From Amoebidium appalachense (lineage: Eukaryota; Ichthyosporea), in NCBI GenBank assembly GCA_963693365.1, contig CAVNZM010000004.1, forward strand, positions 13,268,001-13,332,000: a stretch of 64,000 nt of DNA, given 5' to 3'. The notes beneath the pieces were generated by a model. The model was given only the letters and a program-made list of their open reading frames with translations. It was not told where the DNA came from and made no database searches. Every line of letters begins with the position of its first letter. The first letter of the stretch is position 1. Shown piece after piece: positions 24,701 to 61,241 of this stretch. The position numbers and the translations under genes are program-made.

Positions 24701-26198
24701 TTCCCCCTCCCCCCCCCCCCCCCACACACAGAGACACACACACACACTCTCTCTCCCTCTCTCTCGTTCCCCCCCTGCACTGCCATCTACATCCGTACCT
24801 TGACAGCAACGCGTTTATCTACATCAACATAGCACATACCTCATCCCCGCCCCCCCCCCCCCGCCCCCCTCCCCCTCCCCCCGTCCTTCCCCCCTTCCCG
24901 CCGTCAATACTCCTACCCCTACCCTACCTCTACCCTATCAGAACACGTCTCTTGATGGCTCTTTTGTTTACATATGCATGAGTTTGTTTTTTCGAATGAC
25001 ACACATACAGCTCTGGCGCCTATGAACACGTTAAGTGCTAACCATTACTCTACTCCTCCGCCAGTGCTGGGTCGGAACGAGTCATTCCTCAACGAAGCCG
25101 TCTCGGAGCTGCACAGAGTGCATGGTGGGCCCACAGGACACCACCTAGCCGTGGTGTGTGACGTAGCAGACCCGATAGCCGTGAATGCTGCAGTGGAGGT
25201 GGGTGGCTGAGGCTGTGATTAAGGGGAAAAAGACGTTGGGGATAAGGGAACGAACCGACATATGCCTGTGAAAGGGTATTGTCCTTCCATTTTTTTTTCT
25301 TGTTTTTCTCTCTTTTCAATATTTGGAGGGGGGTGGGGGTGGGGGGGTTGGGGGGGAGGGGGGAGGGCGGAGGGATTACCCCCCCCCCCCCCCCCTTTTC
25401 CTTTTATGCGCTTAGCGTCTTGTGTACATGTTGAAAAGAAAGGGGGAGTCGGTTTACAGAGTCATGGACTATCGGGGGCCATGTGTACCTGGGTGGTGAA
25501 TATGACTGACATAGGGGGAGTGGCAGCAAGTGGTAGGCAGCATGGGCCCACCCACCGTGCTGGTCAATGCGGCAGGTCAGTAGCAGCCAAAGCACGTGCC
25601 TGCCTGCATGGACAAGTGTTGGCTAGCTTTGACTGTACAGGCACCAGGCACTATGGGCTTTCTTTCCTGCAACACAACCCCAGCCCCCCTTTTTGCCCTT
25701 GTCTGGCCGAAATCGAAGAAGTACGTAAGGCAGTTGCAATCCCCTTTCTTGGTAGACTGGTTGTGTGTGTGTCTGCTTGTGTGTTTTTTTTTTTTGGGGG
25801 GGGGGGGGGGGGACGGTGGGAAGGATGGGAGATGCCATGCCCACTGGTTTTTCAGCCGCTCACATATGAGTGATGCCTGTACCCACTAACCAGTTCATTG
25901 CAGGCATAGCCCGGGACAGTCTGCTGCTACGAGCAAAGGATAGCGACATCCAGCAGGTAGAAAATAAATGAAAACTACCCCCTCCCCCCCCCCCCCCAAA
26001 CCCCCCTCTCCTCCTCCTCCCCCCTCCCCCCCCCCCCTCCCCGCCCGCCGCGCTCTTCCTCCTGTTATGAATCACGTTCCCTGTACATTGTATATTAGTA
26101 TATGGGTATTTAAACACCCAATGCCCCACATGTTGTGAGTCGCTCATTGCACTGCTGCTCATTTTTGTTCAGTGACCATTCCTCTCCTCAGAACCCCT

Positions 26199-26245
<47 letters not shown>

Positions 26246-28906
26246 GTGCCTGCGGGAAAAATAAAATAGAAAAGATACACACACACTAAAAAAGGAATGA
26301 ACTAGCCTCATCCGCTCTCCCTCGATTTATCTTCATTGCAGACATGAACTCTATTCGTGTCACAGGCATAATTTAGCAGTGCTGCATGGGATACTGAGGC
26401 ATGGCAGCACACTGTGCACCAGCACACATGCATATCACTGATCAATGGGGTGGGGCCATGGCCCAAGCCAGCAACTGGGCACCAACCTGCTTGGCCCCAT
26501 GTATTTGTGTAGGGCTGCCCTGCGTCCAATGATGAAGACCCACGGTATTCCCCCCCCCCCCCCCCCCCCCCCCCCTCCCCCCCCCCCCCCCCCCCCTTTT
26601 TTTTTTCTGCATCGAAGAAGAACGTGAATGGAAAGGTTCCTGTCTGGGGCCCTTCTTAAGCAGCGGTATTTGGTGTGTGTCTGTGTACGGTACATGCCAA
26701 TTGCGCACCCTTGAGATTTTTTGGAGTTTTTTTTCTTTTTTTCTCGTTATTTTTACTGGTTGGTGCCTTTTCTTTCTTTTTCAGAAATTTGGATTTTAAA
26801 AATTTGGGTGTCCCCCCTCCCCTCCTCCCCCCCCCCCCCCCTCCTCCCCCTCCCGGAGGGGGTGAGACGGAGGGGAGGGTGAGGGTCGGTGGGTGTGGGG
26901 TGGGTGGGTGGGTGGTGGGTGGGCGGGCGGGGATGTGAGGGTGTCGGTGGGTCGGTGGGGTGGGGAGGGAGGGAGAGAGAGGGGGGGGGGGGGGGGGGGG
27001 GGGGGGGCGGGCGGCTATGGAGAAGTGGATGCCTGGGGACGGCTATTTGCGGACTGCAAGTGAGGTTACATGGAACCGGCATACCGGAGGGTTCTTGTAA
27101 ACCTCTAGTTCCACACCAGCCGATGTCGCTGTAGGCAAATCCCGCATTGCACCATGGCATTGCGTTGGGTTGTGCATGTGCCGCAGCCACTGCCTGACAT
27201 CTTTGTGTGCACCAGAGGGCTGCATCGTCAACATCGGCAGTGTGGTGGGCCTGACAGGCAATGCAGGCCAGGCTGCCTACAGTGCTGCAAAGGCCGGCCT
27301 TGTGGGTATGTCTGTGTGAAGGTCTGGGTGTTCATGCTGCCTGTTTCTATGCATGGGTTCAGTTTCAGGAGTGCGCCGATTTTTTTGCCTGCCTGCCTGC
27401 CTGCCTGCCCGCCCGCCTATTTGCCTGCCAGCCACGTGCACTTCCTTATTTTATTTGTGTATGCCCTTTGTACTATATCTCCGCCTTCCCCCCCCCCCAC
27501 ACACACCCTCCCCTCCTCCCGCCTCCCTCCCCCTTCTCCTGTCTCCAGAGCTGTTGCCGGCTTTTGGTAGCTGTTGCATGGATCATGAGATATCATAATT
27601 CTTGTAATTTTTAAAGCAACCACCACCCGCTTCTTCCATTTTAGCCCAGATCGAGGTTGATCCGATTGAGGATTTTAGATTGCCCTCTTTCAGCCTGTGA
27701 AATTCTCGATTCTATATCTAGCCATCGAGGACTCAGATTTGGCGGGAAAAATTGCCCATTGAATGACGTCACACCCTCGACGGCTTAATGGGATCGAGAA
27801 ATTCACACGTCGCGCAAGGGCAATCTAAAACCCTTGATCGGGTCAACCTCGATCACGGCTATTATGGAAGAAGCGGTGGTTGCTTTTAAGGAGAGCAGAC
27901 AAGTGCTGACTGGTTGGCCCCTACGTGGGGGCTGCAGGGTTCAGCAAGACGCTGGCCAAGGAGGTGGGCAGCAGAGGCATTAGGGTCAACGTGGTGGCCC
28001 CGGGGTTCATCGATACAGACATGACCAAAGGCAAGCACTTACCATTGAAACCTCTACCCCCCCCCCCCCCCCCCCCCCCCCCCATTCTGTTTCTCTGGTT
28101 TTCGTGGGCGAGGTGAATGGGTCGAAAGTCGGGTACTGGGCATATGTGTGGTTTGCACACTTCATTGTGTTATCCGTTATAAATATGTACTTCGTACTAT
28201 ATAACACATTCATCCCCTCCCCCTTCCCCCCCCCCCCCCCTCCCCCCCCCCCCCCCCCTCTTTTTCCTTCTCACTCCCTTCAATTCCTCCCCCCCCCCCC
28301 CCCCCCCCTCCCCCCCCCTTTATCCCCCCTACCGAAGCACGTGCATACATAGCCAAGACAGCACCAGAAGGACATGTATTATATTAGTGAGATGCATATT
28401 TAATGGATGTTTCTAACCTGCCGGGTGGCAGGTATGGGAGAGGAGGCAAGGCAAGCCATTCTTGAGCGGTTGATACTGAAGAGGTTTGGGGAGCCCCAAG
28501 ATGTGGTGGAGGCGGTGAGGTTTCTGCTGGCCTGCCAGTACGTCACAGGCCAGGTGCTGCCCTCACTCATCCCTTGGCTTTTTAGCTATCTGCCATTCAA
28601 ACACCCCTCCCTCCCCCTTTTCTTCCACTACATCATTGTCTGGTCTCTTGCGCTTCCTACAAGCACCCTCATCACAACCCATCCTCCGCATTCAAGAGGG
28701 TGGGCTGTGCCTATTATGCATACTGTTTGTGGGTTTGCACTCTGCAATATGCTGTCCGCTAGAAGTGCGTACTTCTTACTCTATAACACATTCTAAACCC
28801 CCCTCCCCTCCCCCCTCATACCCCGGGCACATTGGCAAAAGAAGACACACTGATAAACTTGTGCCACACACAGGTGATTGTGGTTGACGGCGGCATGTCC
28901 CTATGA
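24103..28906 (+). CDS. CBR4: CBR4-like 3-oxoacyl-[ACP] reductase (SDR family), nine exons, 245 aa
   Basis: Exons: 24103-24199, 25065-25202, 25537-25575, 25904-25956, 26472-26544, 27216-27305, 27938-28030, 28432-28553, 28874-28906. The protein is collinear with human CBR4 (237 aa). It is a classical short-chain dehydrogenase: cofactor loop GGSRGIG near residue 10, LVNAAG (NNAG equivalent), TNLLG, catalytic Ser in IVNIGSVVG, the YxxxK pair in AYSAAKAG, then [16 protein letters not shown] and VVDGGMSL at the end. In animals CBR4 is the NADPH-dependent beta subunit of mitochondrial ketoacyl-ACP reductase (type II fatty acid synthesis) and also reduces quinones; the heterotetramer partner HSD17B8 is not in this window. 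Intron 7 has a GC donor (AAAG|GCAAGC). Intron 6 carries a TTAA-flanked hairpin element, and introns 7 and 8 carry copies of a C-tailed repeat. All junctions keep phase; the exon at 26472 was found only by its TNLLG homology. Confidence 0.92.
27611..27889. mobile_element. Hairpin MITE-like element with long terminal inverted repeats and TTAA ends
   Basis: The left 75 bases (27611-27685) are largely the reverse complement of the right 72 (27818-27889), and the interior is also partly self-complementary (around 27697-27735 versus 27776-27807). Both ends carry TTAA, which fits piggyBac-type target choice. It has no coding capacity and sits in intron 6 of the CBR4-like gene. Confidence 0.65.
28031..28431 (+). 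other. GC-AG intron in the CBR4-like gene
   Basis: Exon 7 ends ACCAAAG and the intron begins GCAAGC, matching the strong context of GC-AG donors. No usable GT lies nearby, and joining to the acceptor before 28432 gives [16 protein letters not shown] in frame, as expected for the family. Confidence 0.8.
28112..28214 (+). repeat. C-tailed dispersed repeat, copy 1
   Basis: Shares with the other copies the segments GGGTCGAAA-TCGGGTACT, GGTTTGCA, TGTTATCCGTT, TACTTCGTACT and ACACATTC before a C-tract. Located in intron 7 of the CBR4-like gene, sense orientation. Confidence 0.65.
28691..28800 (+). repeat. C-tailed dispersed repeat, copy 2
   Basis: Contains GGGCTGTGCCTATTATGCAT, GGTTTGCACTCTGCA, TACTTCTTACT and ACACATTCTAAACCCC; intron 8 of the CBR4-like gene, sense orientation. 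Confidence 0.65.
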
Positions 28907-29498
28907 TGTGGGCCAACAAGAAAACGGACATGTGCTCCTACCCTTGCGTTTTGCGGGAAGAGCTTCTTACTGTATGGGCTGCATACTTGCATGATACTTT
29001 TCTTGTGTGATCCAAGTTTATAGTGCAAACGTAGAAAATCTCTAATGAACATAGGTCATAGCGCTGTGGGCAGCGTGTGCGTGTGTCCGTGTGCGTGTGC
29101 GTGCATGCATGCGTGTGTTCGTGCTTGCGTGCGTGGAAATAGTGTGCAGCATACTGTACCTGAAATTGGACATGAATTTCTTGTGTATGTTTGGTTACAC
29201 TTGCCTGCAGCTAGAGGTTTTTTCCTTATTGGAATATGCTTTTAAACGGTATTGGGTGTCAGGAGCCAATTTGGAGATAGGTGAAACACGTGTACTAATC
29301 TGAAGTTCGTTGTATATGACGAAGGTCGGGTTGATTTATCTTTGCACACATGCATTCAAGATTCCCCACATGTACACGGGCTGGTCTGGGCACTTGCATT
29401 AGTGGGACGTCGACAACGTTCTATTTATGTCTCGGGGTCAGCCTTGTTGAAAGATAGTGCGGCTTGTGGCTGGCCCGGCGGTGCAGCTACAAACACGA

Positions 29499-29504
29499 AA
29501 TAAA
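29499..29504 (+). terminator. Candidate polyadenylation signal AATAAA
   Basis: Overlapping AATAAA hexamers about 590 bases after the CBR4-like stop, the first canonical signal found downstream. Confidence 0.35.
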
Positions 29505-29698
29505 AAATAAAATTTATCGGCACGTATACAGTTACGTTACATACGTTGCACGTGCATACACGTGTATACCACAGCGCTACAGCAGATAGGTTCCACTGCA
29601 ATTTGGGCTGTACACAAGGCTGGTATACGTACATGCACAAGTGTATATACCCTCGGGACACCGTAGTGCTGTACATGTGGGCAAGGCCTCCTATACTG

Positions 29699-29738
29699 AG
29701 GCCTCCTATATACTAACATGTTAGTATATAGGAGGCCT
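29699..29738. repeat. Perfect 40-bp palindrome
   Basis: AGGCCTCCTATATACTAACA is followed directly by its exact reverse complement with no spacer. A partial direct copy of the left arm (CAAGGCCTCCTATACT) lies just upstream at 29682-29697. Confidence 0.9.
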
Positions 29739-29876
29739 TGGTGCTGCTACCTTCTGAGGATAGCTCTTAGTTTTCAATTGCAAGGGGACGCGGACGACCC
29801 AGAGAGCGACTGATCACGTGACTCACCTGCCCTTGAATACGGGCAGCTGCCGCCTGTGTCCATGTAACACAGCGTG

Positions 29877-29884
29877 TGACGTCA
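29877..29884. promoter_or_regulatory. CRE palindrome TGACGTCA upstream of ELYS
   Basis: Perfect CREB/ATF site 78 bases 5' of the E2F-type site and about 420 bases upstream of the ELYS ATG. Confidence 0.45.
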
Positions 29885-29954
29885 GATGACCTTTGAATTG
29901 GTCATAAGGAATTGTAAAAGCAGTCGATGAGGTTTCCATGATTTAGACTAATCG

Positions 29955-29966
29955 TTTGGCGCCAAA
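29955..29966. promoter_or_regulatory. E2F-type palindrome TTTGGCGCCAAA
   Basis: A perfect 12-base match to the palindromic E2F/DP consensus, about 340 bases upstream of the ELYS ATG. It fits cell-cycle control of a post-mitotic nuclear assembly factor, but occupancy is untested. Confidence 0.55.
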
Positions 29967-30301
29967 ATATCAAATGCTGCGGTCTCGGACGTCACAAGGT
30001 AGCAAGTGCACTTTTATGTTCAGGTTTCACGGGGAGGAGGAGGAGTGTGGAAGTAATTATTTGTGTGGGTTAAACAATGCCCTGTTCAGACACACTCTTG
30101 ATCTAAACGTAAGAGCTGTTTCGCTGCACTTTGAAGGGCACGATTACCGATTGTGTCTACCTCACGTGCTCAAGACAAGTAGGTGCACTGCTGATTGCCG
30201 TGATCAAGCAGTTTTGCCGGACCGCTAGTTCTCCGTGTAGAGTCTTGTAGCGAGGGCCAATATTTAGCCTAATCAAGGCGTGAGTGTGTGAGTGTGTAAA
30301 C

Positions 30302-52183
<21,882 letters not shown>

Positions 52184-54737
52184 ATGTGTGTTTGGCTGAA
52201 AGAGGTTTAGGATTTACTGTGGTGTTAGATTGTGGACCTGAATGTATTACGTAGTTGATGTGTATGATATGGGATATGTGGTTCGAGTATCGCCATGTCT
52301 GTCGTCTGTTGTGATGATCGTGTCCTGGCTATACTCATTTTTATTTTATTTTTTGGCAAATGTGTACACTGCCCTCTGCCACACGAAAGAGCGCGACAAA
52401 CAGGATATTTAAATTAAATGTGTTTGCCATGGTGTGCTGCAGTGCTTGACATTCAAACATCAGTAAAAAAACAGAATACGTGCTGATGCATTGCTGCACG
52501 TCTGAGATTGAGAATGCACACGTTTACGAGTGTGAATTGAGCTACCACGTTTTTTCACTGTACCTTATGGGGCCAGCGGATTGAAATAGTGTAGTACATG
52601 TTTGATACACTGCCCTTTTTTTAGTGAGCTTGGGTGTCAGTGCATGTCAGTGTGTGCGTGCCCATTTCGGACGTGAGTGTCCATTGTTCATTCAATTATG
52701 TGTATTATACTTGTGTGTGTGTGTACCTGTGTGTGTGTACACGTGTGTGTGTGCGTGCGTGCGTGTACGTGCACGTATTAAATTGTGTGTGTGTGTTTTA
52801 TTTGTGTGTACGTGCACGTGCCTGCATGTGTGGGTGCAGTGTGTGTGCTTTTGTGTGTATATGTGTCACGTGCACGGGGAGTCGTTTTCAGTCAGACGCC
52901 AGTGCATGAGTGTACACGTCATCATCAACGGATAGATGAACGAAGAGAGGGTGCCTGTACATGTGTTCCGACGGTATATCTGATGTGCACGCGTGTGCAC
53001 GTTCGGGGCCCCTGCAGCTGGGGCTGCCCCTCATGGGCCGGCTGTGTCGTGGGTCACGCGCCCGGTGGGAGCCCCGTTGGGCAAGCGGCCAATTGCAAGG
53101 GGCAAAGGGCTGGATCCGGAGGGAATTGCGGAATTATTGATTGGGATCCGGAGCAAGAGTAAAAGAGACAAAAGGAAATGCACAGAAAAAGCAGTCTCTT
53201 ACTTACAAGTAAGCGAGTGGAGGAGTCAGATGAGTACTGGTTCCAAATTGTTCCAATCATTCCGTGCTGAGCCGCTGAGAGCAAACGTTAACCACAAAAA
53301 AAAATGTATGGTCTACATACAGAGTTGTCGTATTTTCGAAATCCACTATAGCTAAGCAGAGCCGTCTGAGACGTACAATTAATAATGACAGTTAAAAAGT
53401 TATTAACACAAAACTTATGTTATGAATAGTTATATGTCTTATTTTAGTAGAAAAAAATGCTACAAATACACAGTTTTTCATGGAAATAGTATCCGTTCCC
53501 AAGCCTGTCGCGCCTGCCGCTGAAAATCTAACGAATCTCTTTGCCCACCTCACTGAGATCTATCAAAAGCCAATCATGTTCGGGTAATACAGTACTAATA
53601 TTCAGGGGTTGAATTACGACCCAAAAATCGTCGTATTTACGATTAAGCCCAGGGGGTCAAAACGAGTAACGCTGTGAGGTGCTGTATTGGTTTTTCGTAG
53701 CAGTCGAGTAGGGCACGACAGTGTATTTTGGTGTTTTCATACAAAAATGGGTGTTTCCAAAGGTAAAAGTGGTCAGGTCGTTATTTTGGCACTCCAGCTG
53801 GAATATGAAGCCCTGTTTTGTCTCTCCGGGTGTGTAATTGCTAAGGGAGTGTAGAATTAACTGAAATGAGTCGTCAATTTTAATAATATAGGGGGTCTAT
53901 ATGAATCATAATTGAAACGAATCCCGCCAATACGATTTACAAATTTCGACAAAACGATTACGTGTAAGGTAAAACGGGTAGCGCAGTCAAAACCTCACAA
54001 CCCCTGGTAATACTGTTATTCGGATCTACGTCCGCACTTCATGCATTCAACACTGGAAGAAAACAGACATGGCTCACAAAACACATATCGACAACAAGAC
54101 AATGTTGCATCACTACGACTACATGGTGCAGCTGCTGTAACAGTTGAAAGAGCCGGTTAAAAGATGTTACAAGCGCACTCGAGTTCAACGTGACATGCTT
54201 TACATATTATGTTTTTGGCACTGAAGATTGTCAAAGTTTCCAGGACCTCTATTTTCACTCTTGCCTGCACCTTCTGCGCAGATGACACAGCTTGCATGCT
54301 ATTACTTTTAGAAGATGCCTTCAAAATGCACGCATAAACCATAAACAACAAAAACCGACACTCACCACTGACTGACAACACCCTCATTCTTTTCTAGTTA
54401 CCGGTAGGCACGGGACCGCGTGTGCACGTGGGGACAGTGCATGGTCACCGTAGACGTTAACGGTAACATTTAGTTGAATAACTGATCAGTACAAAAGATG
54501 GTGGCTGGGGGCCTTCCATCCTCTCCTGGGGCTTCGTCAGTGCACTTCTTACACTCGGCTCTATCGGCAGATCTAGACGAGCCCACCAACTGCCGTATGT
54601 ATTATTGAAACAAAAAAGGACGCGTACGGCAGCCCCGTTTTGAAAGCCACAACCCGGTGCCTCCCCATTCCCCAGCACTCGGCACCTGGAGAGCTCGCAG
54701 CGGCGCTCAAACATTACGAGCGGTACATCTAGGGTTC
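52184..54737. other. Intergenic region downstream of ELYS
   Basis: Lower repeat density than the gene introns. TG-rich near 52700-52870; two overlapping ORFs near 52785-53355 have no recognisable domain. A candidate inverted-repeat element lies at 53586-54017. A minus-strand 76-codon ORF at 54157-54387 has a CX2C pair but nothing else to support it. Confidence 0.5.
53586..54017. mobile_element. Possible short inverted-repeat element
   Basis: The left end (ACAGTACTAATATTCAGGGG) and the reverse complement of the right end (ACAGTATTACCAGGGGTTG) match imperfectly over about 20 bases, enclosing about 400 non-coding bases. It is weakly supported. Confidence 0.25.
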
Positions 54738-55433
54738 ATGATCAGAATCCTAACTCGTCGAATGATAATTATAAAGCGTCTCCCAGCCATGCATCTAGCT
54801 GATAATGAAACCTTTGACCAAGCCAGCAAAGTGCTCTCTTCGTTGGGCAGCAGAGATAACAGCAGCGATATTATCGACAATCTCTCGGTGAAAATTGTGC
54901 AAACACTGCACATGCAGGAAATGACCAATGATTCAGTGCATGCCTACACAGACACTTCGTACCCACATTCATTAGAGTACACCGTCGGTAAGAATGATTA
55001 TTCACGCGCAGAACTTCATGACTCTAGTTTCAACCAGCCAAGCTGGTATTGCAATTTCTACGAGGGAGAGGATGGTGACGACGTAGAAGTTCTGGACTTT
55101 AGGAACACACCAGAGCATGTTGACATTGCGCCGCCAGAAGAAGAGTGTTTGTTTGATCTTGACGACGATGCTTTCAAAGAGCACAAATACACTGATTTTG
55201 CGTTCGAGTTGGATTCGGGGGCACACGAAGAATTTGACGTTCTGCGCGAGATAGAAGAAGAGGATGCAGACGAGCTTGATTCCTCGGACGAGTCCCAGGA
55301 TTCGGAGAATGATTCGGAAAACGGGCCATATTCCCAAGGTTCGATGGAAGAATACGTGTGCACAACCACAGCAGGCAGGATTGGAGTAATGAGCTTATTG
55401 GCGCTAACGGCAAAAAAAAATCAACCAGCCTAG
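54738..55433 (+). CDS. Acidic hypothetical protein (231 aa), possibly single exon
   Basis: The frame runs from ATG 54738 (MIRILTRRM...) to TAG 55431-55433. I do not recognise it. The first ~20 residues are basic; the middle and end are strongly acidic and rich in Ser (GEDGDDVEVLDF; CLFDLDDDAF; EIEEEDADELDSSDESQD), with no signal peptide or membrane span. A second ATG at 54789 (MHLADNETFDQ) fits the acidic part better and may be the true start. Base composition is balanced and free of the C and CA repeats seen in flanking introns, which argues that it is a real coding stretch. It lies between ELYS and CINP on the same strand. It could instead be the last exon of a gene whose earlier exons I cannot find. 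Confidence 0.5.
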   Translation: MIRILTRRMIIIKRLPAMHLADNETFDQASKVLSSLGSRDNSSDIIDNLSVKIVQTLHMQEMTNDSVHAYTDTSYPHSLEYTVGKNDYSRAELHDSSFNQPSWYCNFYEGEDGDDVEVLDFRNTPEHVDIAPPEEECLFDLDDDAFKEHKYTDFAFELDSGAHEEFDVLREIEEEDADELDSSDESQDSENDSENGPYSQGSMEEYVCTTTAGRIGVMSLLALTAKKNQPA

Positions 55434-56013
55434 CCCCCAGTACAAAGTTCGAGAGATGGTGCTATTACAGGCAACATTAGACAAGGGGGTGACGTCCTAT
55501 CGCCACGGACTGTTAAACCTGGGCAGTGTTTCGTCTGCAGGGTCACCGGTGCTGCAAGCGCCCCAAAAGTCCAGATTTTTATTTGCAATATAGAATAATC
55601 CTAGGAGCGGGGCCGGGGCAGGAGTCAAGTTGAAACTAATCAATATCACTGACTATGTATAGTGACTTTCTAGATAATAATGTGAGATATTCATCAGACT
55701 CTCGTATGTATTTGACATGAACCGTTATAGTATGTAATACGAACCGTACGGTGTACCCACTAATTTTTCCACTGACTCCTGTCACATTTCAGTACTGGTG
55801 TACTAGCTAGGTCACACTAGTGGTCACATTATGCGCATATGTGCAGGACAATGTTTGTTGTCGATATCGATGTACATACACGTTTGTCTTTCAAAAAACG
55901 ACATATGCATGCTTGTCAAATAACCCCCGGGGATTGCAACACTCAGCCTGTAGTGTCAAGTACACATCATCAGCACACAGTCTATTGCACATAAATGTGT
56001 TTTACATTCAACT

Positions 56014-56019
56014 AATAAA
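56014..56019 (+). terminator. Candidate polyadenylation signal AATAAA
   Basis: About 580 bases after the acidic ORF, within CAACTAATAAAA; a second CAACTAATAAAA copy occurs at about 56113. Confidence 0.3.
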
Positions 56020-56858
56020 AAAAAATACATCATGTGTTTTACACAAGCACATAACTGTTAACATTCCAAAGTTAACTCAGAAACTTTGATGTGCACATGT
56101 GTTTCACATCCAACTAATAAAATCCAAAAAGATGCGCACAAGAAATGAAGATGTCACGACTGCGCCATCAGGCTTCACCATTCAGAAGTGCACATCCGGT
56201 GCACTCCACTTGATTTTCTTTGAAGGATTTTTTTATGCATGATACTATTCTCCCGAAGTATTCGATTCTGCCAGCTGGAATTCGAATACCGTGCACGTGA
56301 TGGTTGGAGTTGTGCCACGGTTGATTCAGAAGCAGAATGAGTTCGCCGATTGAAAAAGCAGAACTTATATATCGAAATATATATAGTTCATGTGGGCGCT
56401 AGTGCTTTGTGTTGAAACTATATTTGGTGGTCAAGCAGCTGCAGATTATTATTGTCTACTGCTAAGAACTTCTAGAAATGATCAACGGCCTGTTTTGGGG
56501 GGATTATAAAAAAGTTTATCTAAATTACACTCAGTGAAAGCAGAGTGCATATGGTTACTGCAGTCTTGATCACTTTGCAGAATAATATTACGGTACACAC
56601 CAAGCCTATGACATGTATTCTGCTGGTACTGTATGATCCCGATATAGATATTGGGTCAGGTACTCGAGCTCGAGCTCTTCGAATTCAACACGGTCAGTGC
56701 ACGCGTACGTGTATGTGGGCCCGCTCAATACATGGTTTCTTTTGATTTGCGAGGGCCATCTATGACATGTACATGGGTCGGGCCATGTAGTAAATAAAAT
56801 GCACATTGCCGAACTATGAAGATTTTTTCAAGATCATCAGGTAACTTAAACTGCAGCT

Positions 56859-56861
<3 letters not shown>

Positions 56862-56900
<39 letters not shown>

Positions 56901-57052
56901 GGGGGGGAGGATCTACATAGCGGAAGGGGGAGGGGGGGGCGGGGCGGGGAGGGGGGGGGGGGGGGGGGGGGGGAGGGGGGGGGGGGGGAGAATCGGGATT
57001 TGGGGGTGAGGGTGGGGGGGTGGAGAGGGGGGGAGGGGGGAGGGAAGGGGGA
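56862..57052. repeat. G-homopolymer-rich region
   Basis: Several G-runs of 15 to about 35 bases separated by a few A, T or C, about 360-550 bases upstream of the CINP ATG. It is G-quadruplex-prone. Confidence 0.9.
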
Positions 57053-57204
57053 GGATCGTCTGTTGAGAGGAGGAGGAGCTTACAGCTGTCATGCTGGCTG
57101 CCATGATGACACAGCTGCCAGCAGCCGTGTCTGCATGCACAGGTTGACCGGCCAACGATAATCGATTAGATGACCGTTACCTGCAATTGGCCGATCGCGC
57201 ACCA

Positions 57205-57212
57205 TGACGTCA
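57205..57212. promoter_or_regulatory. CRE palindrome TGACGTCA upstream of CINP
   Basis: Perfect CREB/ATF site about 200 bases upstream of the CINP ATG; it overlaps the start codon of an upstream ORF. Confidence 0.5.
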
Positions 57213-57282
57213 TCAAAAGGTGATGTCGCAAACCGTTGTTCCAGTCAGAGTTTGAAACGTGAAACTGAATCATGGCGTTCAG

Positions 57283-57406
57283 TCACGCTAATATTAGGCC
57301 ACCCAACCACACACCCAGGTACACTCACGCTAATATTAGGCCACCCAACCACACACCCAGGCACACTCCCGCTAATATTAGACCACCCACACACACACCC
57401 AGGCAG
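57283..57406 (+). repeat. Three tandem copies of a 42-base repeat ahead of CINP
   Basis: Units start at 57283, 57325 and 57367 and share TCACGCTAATATTAGGCCAC, CCAACCACACACCCAGG and CACAC. The third copy has diverged slightly. The array ends six bases before the CINP ATG. Confidence 0.9.
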
Positions 57407-57411
57407 GTAGC

Positions 57412-61241
<3,830 letters not shown>

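Larger units (their letters stand above)
28907..30301. other. Intergenic region with the ELYS promoter
   Basis: Contains the CBR4-like 3' UTR, a 40-base perfect palindrome, a CRE and an E2F-type site, in that order, ahead of the ELYS start. A 90-codon ORF at 29956-30228 lacks an ATG start and has no recognisable features. Confidence 0.6.
55434..57203. other. Intergenic region with long G-tracts
   Basis: Ordinary AT-balanced sequence to about 56860, then about 200 bases almost entirely G (56862-57052). No gene is supported. Confidence 0.55.
57204..57410 (+). other. Upstream ORF ending one base before the CINP start
   Basis: ATG at 57204 opens 68 codons that read through the 42-base tandem repeats and stop with TAG at 57408-57410, one base before the CINP ATG at 57412. 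A second upstream ATG (57272) runs past the CINP start in another frame. Whether either is transcribed depends on the unknown start site. Confidence 0.35.

Noticed and set aside
52785-53355. Overlapping ORFs of about 120 codons downstream of ELYS
   Set aside because: No recognisable domain, GTG-type starts, partly TG-repeat derived, and no splice model joins them to a neighbour.
54157-54387. Minus-strand ORF of 76 codons with CKACHVELECAC
   Set aside because: Short, no homologue recognised, and no promoter or splice partner; kept only as a note in the intergenic entry.
55020-55070. SSFNQPSWYCNFYEG in the acidic ORF as a PAM2-type poly(A)-binding motif
   Set aside because: Spacing of the key Leu/Phe and Ala positions does not fit the PAM2 consensus.
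57283-57375. TAATATTAG within the 42-base repeats, similar to rolling-circle origin nonanucleotides
   Set aside because: The final base differs, there is no stem-loop around it and no Rep gene; chance similarity in an AT palindrome.
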